A stretch of 64,000 bases of DNA from positions 310,001 to 374,000 of the forward strand of contig NZ_CABVHJ010000006.1 in the NCBI RefSeq assembly GCF_902497745.1. The letters run 5' to 3'. Below, piece by piece: positions 20,802 through 29,400 of this stretch (the first letter of the stretch is position 1; each line of letters opens with the position of its first letter). The stretch is from Pseudomonas fluorescens. Lineage in GTDB: Bacteria; Pseudomonadota; Gammaproteobacteria; Pseudomonadales; Pseudomonadaceae. The position numbers were made by a program, and so were the translations under genes. The notes beneath the pieces are model-generated. The model saw only the letters and a program-made list of their open reading frames with translations. It did not search any database and was not told the origin of the DNA.

Positions 20802-21818
20802 ATGGCCACACCGTTCAAACGTTCCGCACTGACTCTGTTGGCCGCTTCCCTGGCGGCGAGTGCCTTGTTCAGCACCGGCGCTCAGGCCGAAGGCAAGATC
20901 AGCATCGCCCAGCAATTCGGCATCGGTTACCTGATTCTCGATGTAGTGCGCGATCAGAACCTCATCGAAAAACACGGCAAGGAGCAGGGCCTCGACATTA
21001 AGGTCGACTGGAACAGTATTTCCGGCGCCACGGCGATGAACGAAGCGTTGCTCACCGGATCGCTCGACGTGGTGTCTGCCGGGGTGCCGCCAATGCTCAC
21101 GGTGTGGGATCGCACCAAAGGCAAACAGAACGTCAAAGCCATCGCCGCGCTGGGCTCGATGCCCAACTATCTGCTGACCAACAATCCGAACATCAAGACG
21201 CTTAAGGACTTCACCGACAAGGACCGCATTGCCGTACCGGCCGCCGGTGTCGGCTTCCAGTCGCGCACCTTGCAGATCGAAACCGCCAAGGAGTTCGGTG
21301 ACGCGCAATACAAGAAGTTCGACGACATCTCAGTCAGCCTGCCGCACCCCGATGCAACGGCGGCGCTGATTGCCGGCGGCTCGGAAATCAACTCGCACTT
21401 CTCCAGCCCGCCGTTCCAGTATCAGGCCCTGCAGAATCCCAACGTGCACAAAGTGTTGAGTTCCTACGACGTGCTCGGCGGCCAGGCGACGTTCAACGTG
21501 CTGTACACCACAGAAAAATTCCACGACGAAAACCCGAAGACCTACAAGGCGTTCTACGACGCTTTGGCCGAGGCCGAGAAGATCATCAAGGCTGATAAGC
21601 CGGCAGCGGCTCAGGCGTACATTCGTGTCGAGCAGTCGAAGTTGCCGCTGGCTCTGGTCGAGCAAATCGTCAAGGACCCGGAAATCGATTTCACCGTGGT
21701 GCCGCAGCGCACCTTTATTTATGCCGAGAAATTGCAGGAACTGGGCGTGCTGAAGAACAAGGCCGACAGCTGGAAGGATTATTTCTTTGAAGAGGCGCAT
21801 GGTGGCGCGGGGAGCTGA
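20802..21818 (+). CDS. ABC transporter substrate-binding protein, sulfonate/nitrate/taurine type
   Basis: A 338-aa periplasmic binding protein of the SsuA/TauA/NMT1 family. A Sec signal peptide (LTLLAASLAASALFSTGAQA) is cleaved before EGKIS. Mature features typical of the family are AQQFGIGYLILDVVRDQNLIEKHG, the SISGATAMNEALLTGSLDV block and DRIAVPAAGVGFQSRTLQIE. No permease or ATPase gene is adjacent: downstream is an unrelated small membrane protein. It must therefore pair with a transporter encoded elsewhere or act alone. The substrate is likely an organosulfur or similar small anion, unproven. Confidence 0.88.
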   Translation: MATPFKRSALTLLAASLAASALFSTGAQAEGKISIAQQFGIGYLILDVVRDQNLIEKHGKEQGLDIKVDWNSISGATAMNEALLTGSLDVVSAGVPPMLTVWDRTKGKQNVKAIAALGSMPNYLLTNNPNIKTLKDFTDKDRIAVPAAGVGFQSRTLQIETAKEFGDAQYKKFDDISVSLPHPDATAALIAGGSEINSHFSSPPFQYQALQNPNVHKVLSSYDVLGGQATFNVLYTTEKFHDENPKTYKAFYDALAEAEKIIKADKPAAAQAYIRVEQSKLPLALVEQIVKDPEIDFTVVPQRTFIYAEKLQELGVLKNKADSWKDYFFEEAHGGAGS

Positions 21819-21946
21819 TCACGCCGGGGCAAGGAGCGGAACGCCGTGGGTTGTTTCTGGACAGCGTAAAAGCCACTCAGTAGCATTCGAGTCCAACGGA
21901 TTATCCCTTCGCACGTCGTCCGACGTGGAACGCTCAAGGAATCGAC

Positions 21947-22444
21947 ATGCGCGACACCCGCATTGACCAAAAACGAACGGTCGTGACACAGGTCAACGGC
22001 GAGATTCACTATGAAACCCAGATCAGTTTCAGCTCCACGTCGCTCGTCGATGGCGAAATTCGCGTGCATCGTGCTGAAGGCAATCAGCTAGACATTCCGG
22101 TGGCCGGGGCGGACTTCGCTTGGCGCATTGATCTGGACGGGGTGCATAGAATTCCGGTGACAAAGGCAGCGGTTGAACCGGAGGAACCGCTGCCTGTCGA
22201 TGACAGCTTGAAGTTATTCACCTCGAAAAACGTATGGATCACCCTCGGGCTGTGGTTCTTCGTCAGTTCGGTGTTCGGTTGGCTGGGGATTGTGGCGGCA
22301 GGCGGATATCTCGGTTACCAGTGGCGTGAGGTGGAAAAGCGCAAGGAACAGTTGGCCAAGGCGCCCGTAGATAAAGCCGTGAGCCGTTCCGGCTCGGGGA
22401 TGTCACGAGAAAGCGTGCGCAGGGCATTGGCCCGCAAGCGTTAA
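21947..22444 (+). CDS. Small membrane protein, unknown function
   Basis: A 165-aa protein I do not recognise. The first 85 residues are soluble and beta-rich (including VVTQVNGEIHYETQISFSS). A single hydrophobic stretch follows, about residues 94-122 (WITLGLWFFVSSVFGWLGIVAAGGYLGY), which could be one long or two short membrane segments, and then a basic tail (EVEKRKEQLAKAP ... RRALARKR). The start is supported by AAGGA seven bases upstream. It ends shortly before a strong bidirectional terminator. The basic tail suggests a cytoplasmic C-terminus. Confidence 0.7.
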   Translation: MRDTRIDQKRTVVTQVNGEIHYETQISFSSTSLVDGEIRVHRAEGNQLDIPVAGADFAWRIDLDGVHRIPVTKAAVEPEEPLPVDDSLKLFTSKNVWITLGLWFFVSSVFGWLGIVAAGGYLGYQWREVEKRKEQLAKAPVDKAVSRSGSGMSRESVRRALARKR

Positions 22445-22462
22445 TGCCTGCACAGAAAAGAC

Positions 22463-22505
22463 AAAAAAAAGGGCGGCCTGATCATCGATCAGGCCGCCCC
22501 TTTTT
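22463..22505. terminator. Bidirectional rho-independent terminator
   Basis: Thirteen-base perfect stem GGGCGGCCTGATC / GATCAGGCCGCCC with a three-base loop, flanked by eight As on the left and five Ts on the right. It separates the plus-strand membrane-protein gene from the minus-strand copper genes. Confidence 0.93.
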
Positions 22506-22522
22506 ATCGCCGCTCAGTCAGA

Positions 22523-23002
22523 TCAGTGCATTTTGCTGTGATCGTGACCTTCCATGTTAGTCAGCGCGCGAACCGGCGCTTTCACTTCGATGGTCTCTTT
22601 CTCGCCTTTGGCGTTTTCCACGGTCAGGGTCAGCGGCACGCTTTCGCCTTCCTTGAGCTGACCGGTCAGGCCCATCAGCATCACGTGGTAGCCGTTCGGA
22701 TCAAGCTTGACGGCTTTGCCGGCCGGCAGCTCGACGAACTTCACCGGGCCCATGCTCATCACGTCGTTCTTCATGCTCATTTCGTGGATCTGCACGTCTC
22801 GGGCTGCTGGGGTGGCGACGCTGAGCAACTTGCTGTCGCTGTCGGCAGTCAGGGTCATGAATGCACCGCTGGCGGACTGGGTCGGCACGGTGGCTCGGAC
22901 CCAGGCATCGTCGACTTCGGTCGCTGCGGTCGCCTGGAATGCCAGACCCAGCAGAGAAAAACCGATGACAGCACGTTTGATGTGGTTCAGAACAGGTTGC
23001 AT
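22523..23002 (-). CDS. Periplasmic copper chaperone PCu(A)C
   Basis: A protein of 159 aa that binds Cu(I) in the periplasm and delivers it to cytochrome oxidase. The copper motif H-x-M ... M ... H-x-M is visible as VQIHEMSMKNDVMSM and YHVMLMGL, and the C-terminus is His/Met-rich (EGHDHSKMH). The signal peptide is HIKRAVIGFSLLGLAFQATA. I chose the start at 23002 because a perfect GGAGG lies seven bases upstream on the minus strand and because this start overlaps the sco stop (TGATG); a longer reading frame from 23041 would run through that site. It is the second gene of a two-gene copper operon. Confidence 0.9.
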   Translation of the reverse strand: MQPVLNHIKRAVIGFSLLGLAFQATAATEVDDAWVRATVPTQSASGAFMTLTADSDSKLLSVATPAARDVQIHEMSMKNDVMSMGPVKFVELPAGKAVKLDPNGYHVMLMGLTGQLKEGESVPLTLTVENAKGEKETIEVKAPVRALTNMEGHDHSKMH

Positions 23003-23607
23003 CAGCAAACCTCCATAACAGTAAGCAAATCTTCCGTGCATTGTTCTGCCGAAAGCGAGGTGGACAGCCCCAGGCGCAAGCCGCCGTTGGAGTCGTAAAC
23101 GTAACTGGTGGCGGTGTGCGAGATGGTGTACGTGTCGCCGGCCGGGACTTTCTCGTAGAACACGTCGAATTCCTTGGCCGTGGCCGCTGTTTCCTCAAGC
23201 GTGCCGTACAGCGCAACGAACGTCGGGTCGAAGGCTTTCATGTAGGCGTCGAGGATTTCCGGCGTGTCGCGCTCGGGATCGAGGCTGATGAAAATCACCT
23301 GCAAACGGTCGCCATCAGCGCCCATCAGCTTCTTGATTTTGGCCGCGCGGGCGAGGGTGGTCGGGCAGACTGCCGGGCACTGGGTGAAGCCGAAAAACAC
23401 CATCGGCATCATGCCGCGAAAGCTCGACAGCGTCATGGTTTCGCCATCGGTGTTCTTCAGTTTGAAGGTGCGCCCCATGATCTTGTTACTCAGATCCTTG
23501 CCGTACTTGTACGACAGTTGGCCGCGGGTGTCACAGCCGGCGAGCAGGCCTAGCCCGAGCACGCCCATTCCCGCAAGCACCTTGCGGCGAGTCAACAAAG
23601 CCGTCAT
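23002..23607 (-). CDS. Sco1/SenC family copper-delivery lipoprotein
   Basis: A 201-aa thioredoxin-fold protein that helps insert copper into the CuA centre of cytochrome c oxidase. The lipobox LLAGC (Cys25) marks a membrane-anchored lipoprotein. The copper/redox motif is CPAVC (Cys77, Cys81), and the distal copper-binding histidine is in ISHTATSYVY. Length is normal. Its stop overlaps the PCu(A)C start by one base, so the two are translationally coupled, matching their joint role in oxidase assembly. The upstream gap (157 bp) holds the promoter but no site I can name. Confidence 0.92.
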   Translation of the reverse strand: MTALLTRRKVLAGMGVLGLGLLAGCDTRGQLSYKYGKDLSNKIMGRTFKLKNTDGETMTLSSFRGMMPMVFFGFTQCPAVCPTTLARAAKIKKLMGADGDRLQVIFISLDPERDTPEILDAYMKAFDPTFVALYGTLEETAATAKEFDVFYEKVPAGDTYTISHTATSYVYDSNGGLRLGLSTSLSAEQCTEDLLTVMEVC

Positions 23608-23764
23608 CTAATACCGCCTTTTGCAGCCCGTCAGTCAGCAGGACTGGCGGGGGGTTAACCGTAAAAGCGGCGCATGATACCAAACTGAAGGCAGAGGCCG
23701 GCCACGGATCGCCACTCGGCGCAGGATCGAGCGACAAAAGGTGTAAGAAAAAGTGACGGCAGCC

Positions 23765-25159
23765 TCACTGCACGCGCGATTCTTCAACGCTCCAGCCACC
23801 GCCCAGCGCGGTGTACAGATTGACTTCGGCGACCAGTTGCGCGAGGCGATCGGTGATCAGGCCTTGTTGCGAACTGAACAGCGAACGCTGCGCATCGAGG
23901 AACGTCAGGCTGCTGTCGACGCCGTTCTTGTAACGATTCTGCGCGAGGTTGTAATAGGTCTGCGTGGCCTCGACCAGATCGCGCTGCGCCTGCAATTGCT
24001 GCTGATAGGTGCGGCGCGCGGCGAGGCCGTCGGCGACTTCCTGAAAGGCGGTTTGAATGGATTTTTCGTATTCGGCCACGGCCACGTCTTTCTGCAACTT
24101 TGAATAATCCAGACTCGCGCGCAGGCTGCCAGCATTGAAAATCGGCAGACTGATCTGCGGCTGAAACGTCCACGCCCCGGAACCAGCGCCGAACAAACCG
24201 GACAGGTCACGACTGGAGGTGCCGGCATTCGCCGTCAGGCTGACACTGGGGAAAAACGCCGCCCGCGCTGCGCCGATATTGGCATTGGCTGCTTTGAGTT
24301 TGTACTCGGCCTGGAGAATGTCCGGGCGCCGTTGCAGCAGATCCGATGGCAAACCGGCGGGCAGTTGTTGCACCAGATCGCTGGCCAGAGGACGTGCGGG
24401 CAGGGCGTCCGGCACCGGTGCGCCGACCAGCAAGGTCAAGCTGTTCAAGTCCTGCGCAACCTGCCGCTGATAACGCGCCAGATTGGCCCGAGAGCTGTCG
24501 ACGCTGGTCTGCGCCTGGGCCTGTTCCAGCGCCGAAGACTTGCCAGCCTCGCGGTTGCGCGTAGTCAGGTGCAGGCTCTGTTCGTCGGCGGCGAGTGTGT
24601 CGCGGGTCAGTTCCAGCAGTTCCTGATCGGCGCGCCAGGTCAGGTAGGCGTTGGCGACGTTGGCCACCAGACTCAATTGCGCGCTGCGCCGTGCCTGTTC
24701 AGTCGCCAGCCAGGTTTGCAACGCCTGCTCGCTAAGGCTGCGCACGCGGCCGAAGAAGTCCAGCTCATAGGCGCTTATGCCAAGGTTGACCGAGTACGTC
24801 GAATTGATCAGCGCTTTGCCTTGGGTCACGCTCGGCGGCATGCGTTGGCGCAACTCGTTGGCATTGGCCGACACCGCCGGCAGCAGGTCGGCGCGCTGAA
24901 TGCGGTACTGCGCCTGAAAGGCCTCGACGTTGAGTGCCGCCACGCGCAGGTCGCGGTTGTTGACCAAAGCGCTTTCAATCAGCTGTTGCAGCGCCGGGTC
25001 AGTGAACAGCGTGCGCCAGTCCTCGGTGTGCGTTGCCGCCTGTGTCGCTGTCGGATACTGCGCGGCACTGGGTGAAACGGGCCGCTGATACTCGGGAATC
25101 AATGAACAACCGCCCATCAGCATCGCCATGGACAGCAGGGAAAGTCGCAACGTCAACAT
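23765..25159 (-). CDS. Outer-membrane efflux factor, NodT/OprM type
   Basis: A 464-aa outer-membrane channel lipoprotein of tripartite efflux or secretion systems. The lipobox is MGGC (Cys18). The two repeated OEP domains are evident: the first around [30 protein letters not shown], and the second with [29 protein letters not shown], the classic NodT signature. It lies 33 bp downstream of the luxR gene on the same strand, so the two form an operon. In Pseudomonas cyclic-lipopeptide clusters a nodT-like gene often sits in exactly this place, and the MacAB-type partners follow the NRPS genes. The likely job is to export the lipopeptide; the partner pump is outside the window. Confidence 0.9.
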   Translation of the reverse strand: MLTLRLSLLSMAMLMGGCSLIPEYQRPVSPSAAQYPTATQAATHTEDWRTLFTDPALQQLIESALVNNRDLRVAALNVEAFQAQYRIQRADLLPAVSANANELRQRMPPSVTQGKALINSTYSVNLGISAYELDFFGRVRSLSEQALQTWLATEQARRSAQLSLVANVANAYLTWRADQELLELTRDTLAADEQSLHLTTRNREAGKSSALEQAQAQTSVDSSRANLARYQRQVAQDLNSLTLLVGAPVPDALPARPLASDLVQQLPAGLPSDLLQRRPDILQAEYKLKAANANIGAARAAFFPSVSLTANAGTSSRDLSGLFGAGSGAWTFQPQISLPIFNAGSLRASLDYSKLQKDVAVAEYEKSIQTAFQEVADGLAARRTYQQQLQAQRDLVEATQTYYNLAQNRYKNGVDSSLTFLDAQRSLFSSQQGLITDRLAQLVAEVNLYTALGGGWSVEESRVQ

Positions 25160-25192
25160 CGAACTGCCTCATGCATATGGAGAGCGTTTTGC

Positions 25193-25987
25193 TCAGGCCC
25201 CGGCCATCCATTTCGCCAGACCATGGCGGCCACTGACGCCGAGTTTGGCGGTGGCGCGCTTGAGATACGTCTCGATCGAACTGTTTTTGACCCGCAGTTT
25301 TTCCGCCATTTGCGGCACGGTGCCGCCCGTCAACAAACCGAGGCAGACTTCTTTTTCGCGCACCGACAGGGCGATGTCGCTGAGCGCCAATCGCTCATCG
25401 AACACTTGCGCCAGCGGCGCCTGATCCAGCTCGGCCAAGGGTTGGCGCGGTTGACGGGCAAGGATCTGCCGGCTGATCTGTGCGTGGCGTTCGATCAGTG
25501 GCAGCAGGGTGTCGGACAGGCTTTTTAGAAACGACAACTCCGGCAGGGAAAACACCCGTTGCGTATGCGGTCGGTAAAACGAAATCACGCAACGCCGGTT
25601 GGACGTACGCGAGACCAGATTGCATTGGTGTGCGCTGTGTTGCGGATGCCGAGGCTGCAGCGAGGCTCGCAGCTGAATCAGCAGCGAGTCGTTCATCTCG
25701 ATCATTTTCTGCAACAACGGATGATCGTCGGGGCTTTCCAGCGGATCGGCCGGTGCACAGGTCTGCGTCAGACCGGCGCTGCCCAACGGTTTGATGTCGA
25801 CCACGCTGGCCTGTCGCTCATCCAGTGTCCACTCGCTGAGATCTACCCGGTTGACCGGCACCAGCGTGTCGACCAACTGGAACATGTTCGTGGCGAAGTG
25901 GTCATTGCCCGTGCTTGCAATCAGCTCACCCAGTTGCCAGTAGAAATGCGGGTTTTCCATATTGCGAATACTGCCGGTCAGATTCAT
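25193..25987 (-). CDS. LuxR-type transcriptional regulator of the lipopeptide cluster
   Basis: A 264-aa regulator. The C-terminal LuxR helix-turn-helix is LSVREKEVCLGLLTGGTVPQMAEKLRVKNSSIETYLKRATAKLGV (about residues 205-250). The N-terminal 190 residues do not look like an autoinducer-binding domain, which agrees with the non-quorum LuxR regulators (such as ArfF, ViscAR, PsoR or SalA/SyrF types) that flank cyclic-lipopeptide genes. It is divergent from the first NRPS gene and heads a unit with the nodT-like gene. Two Rsm-type motifs overlap its ribosome-binding region. The ATG at 25987 has AGGGA ten bases and AAGGA two bases upstream, so the start is a little uncertain; an in-frame ATG at 25960 has no upstream site. 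Confidence 0.9.
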   Translation of the reverse strand: MNLTGSIRNMENPHFYWQLGELIASTGNDHFATNMFQLVDTLVPVNRVDLSEWTLDERQASVVDIKPLGSAGLTQTCAPADPLESPDDHPLLQKMIEMNDSLLIQLRASLQPRHPQHSAHQCNLVSRTSNRRCVISFYRPHTQRVFSLPELSFLKSLSDTLLPLIERHAQISRQILARQPRQPLAELDQAPLAQVFDERLALSDIALSVREKEVCLGLLTGGTVPQMAEKLRVKNSSIETYLKRATAKLGVSGRHGLAKWMAGA

Positions 25988-26005
25988 ATCCTTGTCATCC
26001 CTGGT
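25988..26005 (-). promoter_or_regulatory. Tandem RsmA/RsmE-like sites in the luxR leader
   Basis: Read on the minus strand just before the luxR ATG: CAGGGATG (26003-25996), a full match to the CANGGANG core, then ACAAGGATAT (25995-25986), one mismatch. Both GGA motifs overlap the ribosome-binding region, the arrangement expected for translational repression relieved by the Gac/Rsm small RNAs. Confidence 0.6.
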
Positions 26006-26104
26006 TCAGAACCCTCACTGAATCGTCTGCCGTCTTTGCAAAAGCCGCCCACGCCGTCATTTCTCCTTGAACACGATCTGGAGCGGGATTTAAGCCCATG
26101 GATT

Positions 26105-26124
26105 TGTCCTACGTCTGTAGGGGA
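26105..26124. promoter_or_regulatory. syr-syp/lux-box-like inverted repeat
   Basis: TGTCCTAC-GTCT-GTAGGGGA, a 20-base imperfect palindrome (6 of 8 arm positions pair). It resembles the syr-syp box TGTCccg-N6-cggGACA recognised by LuxR-type lipopeptide regulators in P. syringae. It lies in the 480-bp gap between luxR and the first NRPS gene, about 345 bases before the NRPS start. Confidence 0.5.
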
Positions 26125-26205
26125 AAACAGGGACACAAAGTGCCACTATTTCTGAATGTTGGCGCCGGGGTTCTGACGCCGCTGAACACAGGTGTACCGG
26201 TGTGA

Positions 26206-26221
26206 GTGACTGTTCAGTCAC
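26206..26221. promoter_or_regulatory. Perfect palindrome upstream of the first NRPS gene
   Basis: GTGACTG-TT-CAGTCAC, seven-base arms, near the middle of the luxR-NRPS gap. Its shape is that of a dimeric-regulator operator (TetR-family sites of this kind are known), but the protein that binds it is unknown. Apart from this and the box at 26105, the 25988-26467 gap holds no gene. Confidence 0.45.
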
Positions 26222-26467
26222 GCTCAGGCCCCGGAAACCCGGGCGATAGTCAAATTCTGATCGACAGCGCTTGAGCAAATGGCGGCGCTGGTATGTGGCT
26301 TTTTTCCTACAAGCTTTTCAGTATTTCCTCTCCGGGTTTTTGCGCAGTGCCTACGATAAACACGCCCGCAACGTCAGACAGGCGCGTACGAGGCTAGTGG
26401 TTGTCCGGGTTTCAGGTGTCATGTCGGCGCGGAGGCCGATGCTTGAATACCGGCAAAATTTCATGAG

Positions 26468-29400
26468 ATGGACCTTATGCAGCCTATTTCTGCCAACGTG
26501 GCGGACGATCTGTCCGTGCCTGTCGAGACATTCCCGCTGACTGCCGCTCAACGGGATATCTGGCTGGACCAACTGAGCCGCGGAGATTCGCCGCTGTACA
26601 ACATTGGCGGTTACGTCGAACTGAGCGGCCCGCTGGATCCGGCATTGCTGCAATCGGCGCTTGAATATCTGGTTGAAGCCAATGACGCCTTGCGCATTGT
26701 TCTGCGATCGGACGTTGGTCGCGACGGGCTGCCGTTGCAAGGTTTTGCCCAGGCGCTGCCGGTGGTGATGTCGCTGCATGATGTCAGCGGCCAGACTGAT
26801 CCACAGTCGGCTGCCCGGACACTGGTCGAAGCGCAGATGGCGCAGCCCTTTGTACTGAGCGGGCAAGCGTTGTTCCGCTTCTGTCTGATTCGCCTCGATC
26901 GCCATCGCCACTGGCTGGCGGCCCAGGCCCATCACTTGATCATCGATGGCTGGGCGTTCGCGCTGCTGTTCAAGTCGGTGGGTGAGATCTACAGCGCGTT
27001 GTACCGTGGCGAGCATCCGCGCAGAGCGGCACCGTCCTATGTCGGCTTTATCGAAGATGATGCGCGCTACCATCAGTCACTCCGCTATGAACGTGATCAA
27101 CGCTATTGGCTGGACAAGTACCGCAGCCTTCCCGAGCCCTTGTTGACGCCCCGTCATCGCGAACCCCTTGAGCCTGAAGCGGCGCCCAGTCGCATCCACG
27201 TCGAGGCTTTTCCTGCCGTTCTGCATGAGCGCATGAAAGACTGCGCGCGACGATTCGGTGGCTCGGCCTTTCATGTCTTGCTGGCGGCGCTGCATGTGTA
27301 TTTCAGTCGTACCGCCCAGCGTGACGAGTGGGTGGTCGGCTTGCCGATTCTCAATCGCTCCGGCGCCCGCTTCAAAAGCACTTTGGGCTTGTTCACCCAG
27401 GTCAGTGCAATGCGCATGGGCTTTGGCCGAGCGTTGTCATTCGCTGAGTTGATCAAGGCAATCGGCGATAGCCTGAAGCAGGATTTTCGCCATCAACGCT
27501 ATCCGCTGAGCGAGATGAACCGCGCGTTGGGTCTGTTGCGTGAAGACCGCGCGCAACTGTTCGAGCTGTCGGTGTCCTACGAACAGGACGACCATGACTA
27601 CCGTTACGGTGAGGCGTCGGGACACTCGGTCAAGGTCTCCAACCAACACGAGGCAACACCGCTGGCCCTTCACCTGCGCAGCAACCGTTACAACGACAAG
27701 GCCTGGCTGCATCTGGTGTACTCGCCGGCCTATTTCACGGCTGACGAGATGACGTCGTTGACCGAGCGCTTGTTGCTGATACTGGAGCAGGGTCTGGAAT
27801 GTCCGGAACTCGAGATCACCGATTTCAACCTCAATAGCCCGGCAGAGCTGGCCCTGCTCGATGAGTGGAACGACACCCGCGTCAGTTATCCGCAGGGGCA
27901 GCTGATTCATCAGCGATTCGAATCCCGAGTGGCCGAACAACCGGACGCCGTGGTCGCGACGTATCAGGGACGAACCCTGAGCTATGCCGAGCTGAACCAG
28001 CAAGCCAATGCGTTGGCCCATCATCTGCTGGGTCTCGGTGTACGGCCGGATGACCGCGTGGCGATCGTCGCGCGTAGGAGCCTGGAGACATTGGTCGGGC
28101 TGCTGGCGATTCTCAAGTCTGGCGCCGCCTATGTGCCGATTGACCCGGCGCATCCAGTCGAGCGCCTGAATTATCTGCTCAGCGACAGTGCTCCGGTAGC
28201 GCTGCTGACGCAAAGTGATCTGCGTGAGCGCTTGCCCGCCACAGCGCTGCCGTTGATCGAGCTTGATCGGCGCGAATGGTCGCTCGACAACTTGACCGAT
28301 CCCGACCTGCCGGAGCTGAACACGAGCAACCTCGCGTATGTGATTTACACCTCAGGCTCAACCGGGTTGCCCAAAGGCGTGATGGTCGAGCACCGTACGC
28401 TGGGCAATCTGGTCGACTGGCACTGCGAGGCATTCGGGCTCAGCTTCGGGCAGCACACTTCGAGCCTCGCCGGCTTCGGTTTTGACGCGATGGCGTGGGA
28501 GGTCTGGCCGGCGCTGAGTGCCGGAGCGACGCTGCATTTGTCGCCCGCAAGCGAAGGCAGTGAAGACATCGACGCGCTGCTCGACTGGTGGCGTGCCCAG
28601 CCGCTGGACGTCAGCTTCCTGCCAACGCCGATTGCCGAATACGCCTTCAGCAAACAACTCGATCACCCGACCTTGCGCACCTTGTTGATCGGCGGCGATC
28701 GCCTGCGCCAGTTCAACCGCGCGCAGGGTTTTGCGGTGGTCAACAACTATGGCCCGACCGAAGCGACGGTGGTCGCGACCTCGGGGCTGATCACCCCAGG
28801 GCAGGCGTTGCACATCGGCAAACCCGTGAGCAATGCCACAGCGTATTTGCTCGATGATCAGCAGCGCCCGGTGCCGATCGGCATCATCGGCGAGCTGTAT
28901 GTCGGCGGTGCCGGGGTTGCCCGCGGCTATCTCAATCGCCCGGATCTGACAGCGGAACGCTTTCTCGACGACCCGTTCAGTGCGCAGCCGGATGCGCGTA
29001 TGTATCGCACCGGCGATCTCGCACGTTGGCGCACCGACGGCAACCTTGAGTACATCGGCCGCAACGATGACCAGGTGAAAGTCCGCGGTGTGCGTGTCGA
29101 ACTGGGCGAAATCGAAGCGGCACTCGCCAGCCATGATGCGGTGCAGGAAGCCGTGGTGCTGGTGCGCGACGGTCAACTGTTGGCGTGGTTCACCGAGCGT
29201 GAAACGCTGGACATCCTGCAACTGCACGCGCACCTGACCTTGCGTTTGCCAGCCGCCATGCTGCCGGCTGCTTACGTGCGCTTGGCAACGTTGCCACTGA
29301 CGGCCAACGGCAAACTCGACCGTCGAGCCTTGCCGCCGCCGGGACCGGAGGCGTTGATCCGTCGGGAATACGAGGCGCCACAAGGTGACGTCGAAATCGC

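Noticed and set aside
22523..23041. Longer start for the PCu(A)C gene at 23041
   Set aside because: The extension covers the GGAGG ribosome site and moves the signal peptide inward; the overlap TGATG with sco supports 23002.
26220..26245. CCCGGAAACCCGGG hairpin as a terminator
   Set aside because: Short stem without a following T run; left as a minor secondary structure in the NRPS promoter region.
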